From contig JADNYV010000357.1 of assembly GCA_015501055.1 (NCBI GenBank), positions 1-35,059 of the forward strand: a DNA stretch of 35,059 nucleotides, written 5' to 3'. Below, piece by piece: positions 22,062 to 31,458 of this stretch. A model generated the notes under the pieces. The model saw only the letters and a program-made list of their open reading frames with translations. It was not told where the DNA came from and did no database searches. How positions within the stretch are numbered: the first letter of the stretch is position 1; every line of letters starts with the position of its first letter. The translations under genes and the position numbers were made by a program. The stretch is from Mucidula mucida. Its lineage: Eukaryota > Basidiomycota > Agaricomycetes > Agaricales > Physalacriaceae.

Positions 22062-22198
22062 ACCCAGCGGATCGGGTAATAAACCCCCAAAAGGATCCTC
22101 TCGTTGCGAAACGTTCAAATCTGTGGTCAGAAAGCGTGGGAACATTTACCCGGGGGAAATACGGCCTCCTCACCCACATTCGGGGGTCCTCTGACATC

Positions 22199-22749
22199 AG
22201 TCAGAGTCTCGATTTACTCACAAGTCAGACCTAAAGTTGTCTAAGCAGCGATGTTGTTTGTGAAGGCACAGAATATTCTTTCCTCAGATATCGTGTCGGT
22301 GTTAGCAATGAGGAAAGTCTGAAGAAAACTAGGACACACCATTGCTTCCTTGCCCGAGTCGAATGAAATGCATTCGTGTGCCTTTCGGACAACTGTGGAC
22401 TTTTCAAGCATTGCGATGAAATCCCGTATACGGCATGTATAAATCTACATTACAACAATCTCGGACGCGCTTCAGAACGATGGCCATTTGCGTAAAGCCT
22501 AAGGCGTCTTGCACATCTGCTTTTTTTTGGCTACGCCGTAAAGCAGAGCTCCTCTTGCTAGAATTCTGGCGTTGGGCGCCGCAATGTTTGACGCGTGAGC
22601 CGGGGGTACGACATGAAGGGGGCGAACTTGGGGGTAGAATTCGACGAAAGCAACGGCCCTGGGGCATATTCGGGACGTCGTCGCGAAATCCAGTGATAAC
22701 CGCGTCGAAGTGGATGCAGGCTACAGGAGGGCCTGAGCTGGAGGCTGAT
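22199..22749. other. stretch without a supported gene
   Basis: Overlapping open frames exist on both strands (notably minus 22404-22865), but none has a recognised domain. The minus strand at about 22560-22755 is open and basic. It could be an extra exon of the small gene at 22750-23144, but no confident splice pair was found. Confidence 0.35.
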
Positions 22750-23144
22750 CTACAGCAGTAATGACACACCGAAGACCCAGAGACACACAGATAACTCAAC
22801 GTCCTGGCACTCATTTGCGTCGTCGCCCTCAGACGCGTCATTGAGGCCCTCGTCCTCGTCCTCACCCCCCTCTACGTTGATTTCCGCAAATTTTCGCGCC
22901 AGGAGTGCATTTACAGAAACGTCTGGGCGGAACTCGGCACCAGATTGAGTTCGACGCGACATCTGCAAAGATTGTTAGCAATCAGGCAGGCAGAAGACCG
23001 TAACACGCGCGACCACGACGGAGCTGGGCAGCATTTAGTAGTATCACACGAAACTTTTGGCGCCGCAGCGACTTTGCTCTTCTTAGCGCGAATGACCGCC
23101 TGTTCCTCCGGGGGCAGCAGAAGAGGCCCATTCTGCCTTGGCAC
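22750..23144 (-). CDS. small acidic-tailed hypothetical protein, 100 aa, two exons
   Basis: Exon 1 (23055-23144) encodes MPRQNGPLLLPPEEQAVIRA and a short K/A-rich segment. A 92-bp intron (22963-23054) has a GTTTCG donor, a textbook GCTAAC branch site and a TTTGCAG acceptor. Exon 2 (22750-22962) encodes a serine/arginine start, a helix with NALLARKFAEINVE, then an acidic run (GGEDEDEG...EGDDANE) and a hydrophobic end. The reading is 303 nt with no stop. No family is recognised. It lies between the duplicated segments, so it may have arrived with the insertion. The last dozen residues could be intron if a further exon exists. Confidence 0.45.
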
Positions 23145-23250
23145 GCTGCCGAGTCCGCTGTTCCTCTACTTTCTACTCTGTTCTGCGCGCCGTTCGCTAA
23201 CGAACGAGAAACGTTGACGCGAGCGCGCCTAGGGCGAGAAAGACTCTTAA

Positions 23251-23410
23251 TATGAGATTTTTGTATCTTGTATTCCGCTGCATCTGTACATCGTTACTTC
23301 ATATTTAACGACTTTGAATGGACCTGATGGCGATGGCGTGTAACCAAGGACTCTATAACGATGAAGTATCGATTAACCGTTCTTTCAAGGTATCTAGAAT
23401 CTAAGCTATC
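23251..23410. repeat. segmental duplication, copy 2
   Basis: Second copy of the kinase 3' flank (see 19095-19265), here with no kinase coding sequence beyond a few bases resembling the gene's last codons (ACTCTT). It is followed by the intact regulator gene in the same relative orientation as in copy 1. Confidence 0.85.
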
Positions 23411-23571
23411 TCGGTTGGCAAGGGAGTATTTATGTATACAATGTCTGATGCCAGGACACAAACTCTGGAAGCAGGCTGAGAAGCAAGCACAAAAACGATG
23501 CTGCTAAAATTATGTGCGCGCATCGTTATGCATCTTCACAATCAGGTCAAACTGAGCCTCTGTCACATCTG

Positions 23572-25498
23572 TCAGCTCTTACTGGCTGCAGTGACGGACA
23601 GATGCACGAATTCACCAATGAACGAAGATCTAACTTGACCCATCGAGGCCATGATGGTATTCAGAAGCTGAATCGGCTCGCTGCTCGCGTTTCTGCCACT
23701 TACAGATAGTTCCCGGATCAAAACCTGGCAGACCATGGCCCAAATGATCTAGAAAGGAAGAAGAGTAAATATCACTCTCTGGCAAAGGTCACGTACCCCC
23801 ATAACTGAGTCCACGATGGGCAGTCTATCGACTTTTACCGCTTGCAGCACCTGAACGATCGCCCGAGTACTGGCGACCACTTTGCCGCGAGAGGAAGGAT
23901 TCCTGGAGAGAAATGGTGCATGGAGGCGAATCATCGAGGCATGGGCAAGAGAGGTGATCAAAAGGGTGTTTGATGGGCTAGTACGTGTAGTAAAAGCTTG
24001 GACTGTCGGAAGTTCCGTTAGAAATCGTGTAATGACCTGTTCCAAGGCATTGAAAGAGGCAAAGAATTGTGAAGCCTCTTGTTGACCCATGCCTGGCCAG
24101 AAGCAGTGAGTTAGCAGTGCGAAGATGTTGAAAAGGCTTACCCGGTCTGAACTTGAAAGTAACCCGAGACGCCTGCTCTAAAAGTATGGATGCTTTCGCG
24201 TGAAGGGCAAGCACCGATTTGGAATTATCAGGCTGATTGTCCAGGAAATTCTGAACCGTCCGACTTGTTCTAAACCCAGCAGGAAAAGGCCGCTATGAAA
24301 GCATTCATTATGCCAATCGGAATTCGCTGAACCTATATCTTACCTGTGCATACTGCCACATGTCCATTGGCCAAGGAAGATCGATTCGTCCACCTGGAGC
24401 AGAATACGAAAGATGCGAGGGCGTTCCTTCAGCTGTCGTCCAACTGTTATTGAGCGCAAGGACGGTCCAGAACGCATTGATCCTTTCTCCCTCCTCAATC
24501 GAGTCCACAGGGTCCGGAAGCTCCCCCGGCAATCCTAGAACTGAATCTATTGTCGGCGCCTCGGAAGAGCGTATCATATGCAGCCGAGAGGAGATGACGA
24601 GCGACATTGCGGCACTTGCTTGATATCTGCCTTCTAGTATCCGCTTGTTGCGGAAGAAATAGTTGGCCAGGAGTACAGCGGCCTGGATGCACTGCAAAAC
24701 AGCGTGAGGGTGATTACTCGTAAGACCTTGAGCGGTCGACTCGATGGCTCGTGTCAAAAATGAAGACTCGTGGGTTGCAGCAACGTCAGGGTCCAGGTGA
24801 ATGCCCCACAGGTATACTGTGCTGAGAAGAGCGGACGAAGGGCGATTAGGGCCAGCAGACGATGCGGCATCTTGAAATCGTGAGATATTTAGGAAGAACC
24901 CAATGTCGGCACAATGGAGTAAGAATCTATCTAGCCTGTGGAAATGTTAATTTCAATGTGTAGTGGAGCAGAACGCATCCCACGCACGCGGCATCTAGTA
25001 ATGACGAGACGGGCTTTTGTCCAGGTGAGCGTATCACAACCAAAAAAAAGCTCAATCACATACAACAGCGCCAGTGAACGAAGGTGGACTCGACAAAATC
25101 AGTGGGTCGCCATACGTTTGTGAACTCAGAGTTGTAGGAGTGCCAGACCGATCGCCTTGCTCCAACTGGGATATTCGCTCCTGCAGAACAGCGATCTGTG
25201 CTTCGAGCGCTTGAGTTCTGGTAGTACCGGTGTCGGCGTACTCGCAGTCACTGAACGCGTCAGAAGATATACATGGACCGCAACGAGGACGCTTTCCATC
25301 ACATCTCTTTCGAAAGGAATGAGAGAAGCCTCAGTGCAGCAGGAAAGAAACGCACAATCTTCCTGCGCCTGAGAGAGGCGTTAGACTAAGAAAACATCCG
25401 CGGAGATCAACATACCTGCAGTTCAAACAAGCGTTTCCTTTTTGTAGTATTGAGGCGCTTGGCGATAGTGATTTATCGCGTCTAGTAGAGGTCGACAT
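23572..25498 (-). CDS. Zn(II)2Cys6 transcription factor with fungal-specific TF domain, 526 aa
   Basis: Eight exons on the minus strand: 25416-25498, 25356-25368, 25064-25306, 24988-25013, 24344-24935, 24142-24292, 23797-24092 and 23572-23748; total 1581 nt. The DNA-binding cluster is complete: C24-x2-C27-x6-C34-x6-C41-x2-C44-x8-C53, assembled across a 13-nt exon that encodes RRKI. A leucine-heptad linker (TQALEAQIAVLQERISQLE) follows, the usual dimerisation coil. The middle-homology region begins LLDAALDRFLLHCADIGFFL and carries AIVLLANYF-type helices, DPVDSIEEGER and AFWTVLALNNSW. The protein is nuclear and binds CGG-type half sites. Target genes are unknown. Two exons of 13 and 26 nt are notable. 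A decayed relative lies at 19296-19600. Confidence 0.88.
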
Positions 25499-26193
25499 AC
25501 AGTTAGAGGGTAGTCACAGAATGGTGCATCATTCAAGGCCATCGTCAAGGCTCTTATACCAGAGAGAAGGCCGTGCAATAGTCATTCTCAGATCTTGGTA
25601 AGGCGCGGAGACACGTTCGGTGAGGGCGCACTTGCACTGTCCACTTAGTAAGTAAGGGCGCGACCGTGATATTGGCATACGCGAAAAACCAAAGGACGTC
25701 ATACGTCAACGGCGGTAGCAGTCAACTTTTTTTTGACCGATTGACTCATTCTGCATGGATGGAGCTATGCAACTTCAAGTGCTTGCTAACAAGGTACGTG
25801 AATCAGTGCTTTAGTCAGAGTCAGGTGCCGGCGACGGGAGAGCATACACGCACTCTGGAGGCCTGACAGCACTCGTCTCGCATAGAGACATAGAGAGGCG
25901 GTGGTCTGTGAGGTTTGAACTCGGAAACGGTCGAAAAAGGCGATGGAGATATAGTTGAGAAGGAACAGAGATGATCGAAGGCACGTGAGCTCAACAGTTA
26001 CGCGTCGAACGCGATCGAGCTTACATAACTAACTTCCTCCCATTTCCCTCCGACTCGTTCTTCCTCGCCGCCTTTGCCCTCTTGAGTCTTCGTCGTGCAG
26101 CATCGAGATGAGATTCGAGAGTCGTCTCATAAAGTTGCGTCACCTTGATTCGTGACTGACATCGGAGGCGGAATCTGAGAACGAAACTGATTT
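25499..26193. other. divergent promoter region
   Basis: Separates the minus-strand regulator from the plus-strand coiled-coil frame. It contains a CGGAAACGG pair at 25922-25930, compatible with a Zn2Cys6 site (possible autoregulation), and a CACGTG near 25981. No gene was found. Confidence 0.35.
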
Positions 26194-26859
26194 ATGCGCG
26201 CCTCCTCCAAAACCCTCTCAGAAAGCACTATCTTCACCGATCAACTCATGGCCACAGTCTCTGACGACATTGCGCGTCTTAGGGAGCAACTAACGACGTT
26301 GGAAGCGGAAACTCAGCTTCGTCGAGATCTCGATATTCGATACGACGTAAGCCCGTTTTGCATCGCTATTATATGACATTGCTTACTTTTTTGTTGATTT
26401 CAGCCCTCGACGACCCTGTTCGACGGAATTGCGTCTGAACAGCAAGATTTGCTTTGGACCCACCGTATCTCTAATTGTGAGCAGGATATATCATCATGTT
26501 CGCTCATTTGACATCTGGAACAGTTGCTCAAATAAGCCGCGCATGAGCGCCGTTAGGCGATTGTACGAAGATATCACGATCATGCCTACGAACCGTCAGA
26601 TTTGGAGCGAGCAGTTGCGCAAGTTTGCGAATTGGAGGAGGTATAGCAGCTTTGGCCTATAATTGCCTTTTTGGAGAGCGCCACAGGTACTGTTCCCTGG
26701 GATAATGAACCAGCACAGCTCGCACCAAGGCGTCCCGCAGCGTTATCCGACTTTACATCTTTTGCGCAGAGGATATGGCTATCCGACAGCATTCAGGATG
26801 ACTTGGCGCACAGGGAGTTCTATTCCTACGGTGCACGGTATAAATACTTTCAATTTTAG
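26194..26859 (+). CDS. uncertain coiled-coil gene, exons not fully joinable
   Basis: Exon 1 (26194-26346) is convincing: 51 codons including DDIARLREQLTTLEAETQLR, a coiled coil, followed by GTAAGC. Exon 2 (26404-26476) encodes LFDGIASEQQDLLWTHRIS. Exon 3 would begin at 26524 but reaches TGA within nine codons. Further downstream, EPSDLERAVAQVCELEE (about 26590-26640) and PWDNEPAQLAPRRPAALSDF through REFYSYGARYKYFQF to a stop at 26857-26859 look coding in compatible order. Either a non-canonical splice lies at 26524-26560 or the gene is broken. No family is recognised; kinetochore or cytoskeletal coiled-coil proteins would be candidates, without evidence. Confidence 0.35.
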
Positions 26860-28210
26860 ACCCTTGCGTAGACCAGTCATTGATTCCTATGTTTACATCA
26901 CGCCTTCATAGAACTTGCGCACTTGTCATTTCGGAATACTGTACCGTTGTCTTGAAATTTTGATTGATACAACTCAAGCAGACTTTCAAGCTTTCAAGCT
27001 CCAAGGTCATTTGCCGAACAGCAATTCCAGTCGAATCCTCTCTTTTCACCGTACGCCTTCATGACAATGGAAGTCAGCTGAATAATGCAGCTTTGAAGCT
27101 TGTAACAGTACCATCAACATCGGCATCACAAATGATGACCCTTGAAGTCGAAAACATACAGTGATTTCCGAGGCCAGAATAACGCGCAAGCCTCCTCGGG
27201 GTACCAAAGCGCGCGGAGGACAACAGGTGCTGCGACTACGATTTGCGCCGCGGTCGCTGGTCGAGACCTGCGCAATGATCTTCGCCATCTGATGTCAAGG
27301 AGACATAGACTCACAGACAGGCAGGAAGGCGTCACTGTCACTGTTACCAGCAAAGGCGCGCGTGGCGTGTTGCCAGTGAGCTTGTCAGGAGTCGAACTTG
27401 ATGGGCGATTTCAATGACGGTGAGTGCCCAACGTTGTCGTAATCCCAGCACTCACCGTTGTCGTAATCCCGCCCTGAAGATACTCATCTGAAGATTGAAT
27501 TGTGTTCAATCTCATCTAAAATCGGCAGTCTGTCATGTCCAGATCATGTCAGCACTGTTAGAGAAGGGTCGAATGGCTGAGATTGAGCATGTTAACGTTT
27601 TTATATCTGCGATCCCGCAAACCATAACCGCCGACGCAACGTGTTCGGCTTCAATTGTTGTCTCCCGGCGTCCTTCAACTTCAAACTGTCTATACTCTGG
27701 AGCCTATACCTAATCACTCCTGCTACCCCGTCCTAAAGTTACATAGCGTCGATACCCTTCGGTGATCTGCCTCGATATGATCCAGCCTGGCCATTCTTAC
27801 ACTACTAGTTACTATTACGCTCATTCAGATCTGATCCCTGGCTAATCTCAGGATGATACACCCGGAGCCTTACTCTGGATCTCTACTCTGCGCAGAGTGT
27901 TTGATTATAAGAACACACTCTGGGACGCTTGAAGGGTCGTTTTACCATGATAGGTCGTATTTGGACACAGCTCTGTCCACTTGTTCGGCTTCATGACCTT
28001 TACGGGTAACAAACCAATCCTCGTTTTCATCTCTTGCAGGGATCCGCAGAAAACCCGCACCCATTACAGTCTATAGATTCACCGGAAGTCAATACGCGGA
28101 GGATTCTGGTAAAGAAGTATCCATGGACAAACTTTTAGAGGGAACTTCTCCAGACGCGGCCCCTACACGTGCTTCTCGTCTCCGCGAGGTTACGATATAA
28201 AGCCTCGCAA
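26860..28210. other. 1.35 kb gene-poor stretch
   Basis: Only short open frames without domain content. It contains the hairpin and direct repeat at 27417-27470 and a local TTTCAAGC tandem near 26985-26999. A GATATAAA at 28191-28198 is the probable TATA element of the thioesterase gene. Confidence 0.4.
27417..27470. repeat. inverted repeat overlapping a direct repeat
   Basis: ACGGTGAGTGC (27417-27427) and GCACTCACCGT (27448-27458) are exact inverted arms. CGTTGTCGTAATCCC at 27432-27446 is repeated exactly at 27456-27470. The two repeats interlock, with one 15-mer copy in the loop and the other starting inside the right arm. Confidence 0.85.
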
Positions 28211-29142
28211 ATGGACTCTGCTGAGTACTCCCAACTCTTGGCACATTACCCTCCAACTCGATATACCATGTCTTCAACTCGTATTCACGCATCCGCTGTC
28301 GAGTCCTCTTCTCTCTCGCTCCCATCCTCCTCTCGAACGAGATTATCAACATCAGCAACACCCGTCTGGGTGGACCCTGCATCTTTGCCTGACCAGGGAG
28401 ACATATCATCTACCGCTGGGAACGCTCCCGACTACGTCAAACAACTGAACTACAACACATTTTTCTCATACGGAGTCGGGGACGCGGAGTGCTTTGGTTA
28501 CAAAGCTGGAAAGGACGTGAAGTTCGTCGACGTAACTGTTGACCGGAGTCTAGAGCATCATGGCCGAATGGAAGCAACGACGATTGCAGAAGTGGTCGTG
28601 AACAGAGGTCAGAGTTCCTGGTTACTTTGGATCGACTTGGCCGCGATTCTTACGCGTTTTGACTGGACAGGCATGTTGAACGGCGCGGGTATGCTACATG
28701 GGGGATGTATCGCGTATTTGATCGACAAGTAAGTGAATCGTTCTTGTTCCTGGATTGTGATTCTCATAGCGTCTGTTACTGTAGCTGCTGCAGTACGCCG
28801 CTCGTTGTATTGGGGCTCATGCAAGGCGCCAATGGAGTAGGTGTTACACAAGGATTGAATGTCCAATTTCACTCTCCGGCATCACTGTACGTCTTTCCCC
28901 CGTCGTCTATTATGTATCTGTACTGATACGTCGTTGCGGATAGCGGTGCTCGGATTCGCATCATAAGCACCTCCGTCTCCTTTGGTGGAAGGGTGATGAC
29001 TTCGCGTTGCGAGGTGAGGCTTTCTGTTCGTGATATGCACCGTGAAACTAATGTTTCTGTTCAGATGATAAACAAAGATTCCGGAAGGATCATTGCGTCT
29101 GCATTATTGAACAAGATGCAGCCAGCGATGTCCAAGTTATGA
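28211..29142 (+). CDS. hotdog-fold acyl-CoA thioesterase (PaaI/THEM2-like), 234 aa
   Basis: Five exons: 28211-28607, 28671-28728, 28785-28886, 28944-29013 and 29065-29142; total 705 nt. The hotdog core is plain: GMLNGAGMLHGGCIAYLID with the HGG signature on the central helix, CCSTPLVVLGL, TQGLNVQFHSPAS, then RIRIISTSVSFGGRVMTSRC and the last strand SGRIIASALLNKM. PaaI/THEM2 enzymes hydrolyse fatty-acyl or aryl-acyl CoA as dimers or tetramers, in cytosol or mitochondrion. The first 80 residues are serine-rich and not conserved. A second ATG at 28268 (215 aa) lies in a better context and further below the TATA-like GATATAAA, so it may be the true start. Confidence 0.88.
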
Positions 29143-29328
29143 TGGGTGATTATGGCAGCGTTTATCTATCGGTTTCTTGCGCATTGGATTGTATACCCCC
29201 TAAATTATCTATTCTATTACTCTACTGTATCAGTCAGTCTCACGACTTCCTCCTCTTTGTATGGCGCAATGGTGAATAATAAGATGTGTCGTGCCCCCGA
29301 ATGAAACTCCGCCTAGTGGGCGGTGGGC

Positions 29329-29336
29329 TCACGTGA
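29329..29336. promoter_or_regulatory. TCACGTGA palindrome upstream of zuotin
   Basis: An 8-bp perfect palindrome with a CACGTG E-box core, 30 bases before the start codon. In fungi such sites bind basic helix-loop-helix factors of the Cbf1/USF type. Function here is inferred only. Confidence 0.4.
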
Positions 29337-29365
29337 TCTGCACTTTTTTTCTTTCTTCGACGACG

Positions 29366-30793
29366 ATGGCGACGATACGAGCAAATCCGCTCCCAAAATC
29401 CTATGTCGCGCCCGATGCGTCTGGTGCCAAGCTGACTCCCAGTGTCAAGCGTCGTATTCTCCCCGCAGGCCCCGCGTTTCTCAACCATCTACGCCTGACA
29501 ATCCACCACGAGGGCTCATTCACCAAGCACGATGATTACATGTCCAAGGAACGGGAACGATTGGAGCAGCTAGCAAGCTCATCCGCGAATGTGGAAGACG
29601 ATCTTGGCGTTGGTGACGAGCCGGAGACTGAGGAGATCCTCTCATTAGATCCCAAAGAGTGGAAGGTAATTACTAAAATGCCTTTATCGATGGAGTACGT
29701 CTGACCAATTTTCATAGAAACAAGACCATTATGCTGTTCTTGGCCTTTCTCATCTAAGATTCACTGCGACACCCGCGCAGATCAAAGTTGCCCGTACGTC
29801 TGTGACTGCACACTCACCCCTCATCCTGTTGACCGCCTTGAAGATCGCAAAAAAGTGTTGAAACATCATCCCGATAAGAAGGTCTCGACTACGACGCCTC
29901 CTACCACGACTTCACTGCTCACCGGCATCAACCTCAACACAAACGATGACGCCTTCTTCAAATGCATCCAAAAGGCTCATGAAGTGTTGACCAATCCCGA
30001 AAAGCGTCGTCAATTCGACTCGGCAGATCCACAGCTCCTTGAAGACATAGAGGATGTTTCGTCACTCAAATCCAAGACCAAAGACCTCAAGGAGAGCAAA
30101 TTCATAGAAACCTTTGCTCCCATCTTCGAACTAGAAGCCAGGTTCTCAAAGAAACAGCCCGTGCCTATGCTCGGTGATATCGACGCGTCCAAACAGCATG
30201 TCGAGGAATTCTATGACTTCTGGTACAACTTTGACAGCTGGCGGAGCTTTGAATGGTACGACAAGGAAGTCAACGAAGGCAGCGATAGGTCCGTTTGAAC
30301 GGCTCGACACTATAATACCATTGCTGACGTATGTCTAGTCGTGACGATAAGCGATACACCGAGAAGAAGAACAAGAGTGAGCGAGCACGCAGAAAGAAGG
30401 AGGACATTGCTCGTCTGCGTGGAATCGTAGACTTGACGCTGAGGTAACTGCGTTGTTTTCAAAAAAGCTGTTCTAACCGGGTATCACCAAGTCTCGACCC
30501 TCGGATTAAGCGCATCAAACAAGAAGAGAAAGCGGCTCGCGAACAGAAGAAACTAGCCAAGTCTCAACCGGCATCTGGCGCCAACACACCAAAAGGCAAG
30601 AGCAAAGCAGAAGAGGAGGCGGAGAAACTCAAGAAGGAAGAGGAAGAGAAGGTACGGGTCATGTTTAATTCCCGTTGCCATAACACGCTCATCCGCCTTC
30701 CAGGTTGCAAAGGCAGAGGCCAAAAAACAAAAAGCTGCTGCTGCCAATGCTGCCAAAAAGGCCAGAAGGGCTCAACGCGCCGAGGGCGCGTGA
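29366..30793 (+). CDS. ZUO1: zuotin, J-domain subunit of the ribosome-associated complex, 391 aa
   Basis: Six exons: 29366-29665, 29718-29793, 29844-30288, 30339-30443, 30492-30651 and 30704-30793; total 1176 nt. The N-terminal domain is followed by WKKQDHYAVLGL and the J domain with its HPD motif at residues 134-136. A 12-residue T/P-rich insert follows HPDKK. The zuotin homology region carries FAPIFELEARFS and EFYDFWYNFDSWRSFEWYD, then RRKKEDIARLRGIVD and SLDPRIKRIKQEE. A long K/E/A-rich charged coil, which contacts ribosomal RNA, closes the protein. Zuotin pairs with the Hsp70-like Ssz1 and stimulates Ssb at the tunnel exit. Metazoan MPP11 carries extra SANT domains, which are absent here as in yeasts. 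Confidence 0.95.
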
Positions 30794-31458
30794 CCTCATC
30801 AGAGCTTGTGTTAATAGACGTCGAGTTTGTTTTCGTTGCCACTATTCTGAGAACCGGTTACCTCGGAGAGTCAAATGATCTCAGCGAATATGATATACTT
30901 TGACGATGCCGCTCTCGTTCTTCGCTGATTTCCTCGTCTCGCTTCGGAACTTGGTAAAATGTTGGAGCGTGTAAGCCCTACTTCATCTGCAACCATTCTT
31001 ATCTCTACAGGAACTGCATGCTTTCGCCCTGGATTTCGCCTTGTGACGCAGTCATGAAGGTCATAATTAGCGAGCAGAGCTCCCAAGTATCTTCCAGTCA
31101 CTACTAAAAATAATCATCTGACAAAATTGTGCCTCTCTCAAAGAATATGATGCCTTTGCTCTCTATTTTGAGACGCTTTTTGGGCCTGGTCAGGTCACAC
31201 ACTGTGCCATCATCTCGGCGTTTCCAGCACCGAACAAGCAACCGAGACGGAACAGCGGTTCAAGAAGGCTTCAGTGGCGTAATTCGCGTAATTCAGCTCT
31301 ACTACTTTGTTTGTGCTGGAAACACCACCTGACATCGACGCCTGAGATAGGAACGCGTTCATTTCGCTCCGTGATCAGAAGGCTTCTATGACTCGCAGTG
31401 TCAACGGTATTTTCTTATAATGGTTGGGTGTGTCCTTGAAAGGTGATCCAACCCCGCA
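30794..31458. other. intergenic region, zuotin to M28-like gene
   Basis: About 660 bases with short open frames only and no recognisable element or RNA gene. Confidence 0.45.

Larger units (their letters stand above)
21359..22198. mobile_element. hAT-type MITE, 824 bp with 8-bp target duplication
   Basis: The 8-mer CTGACATC occurs at 21359-21366 and again at 22191-22198, exactly flanking 21367-22190. The termini are inverted repeats: 21367-21396 against the reverse complement of 22161-22190 match at 26 of 30 positions, starting AGGACCCCC and ending AGGCCGT. An 8-bp duplication is the hAT signature. No transposase frame is inside. Internal features are a 21-bp tandem repeat (21401-21451) and two inverted-repeat hairpins (21825-21862, 22009-22061). 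Confidence 0.88.

Noticed and set aside
22404..22865. 153-codon minus frame as a transposase
   Set aside because: No DDE, RNase H or zinc-finger pattern could be seen; basic composition only.
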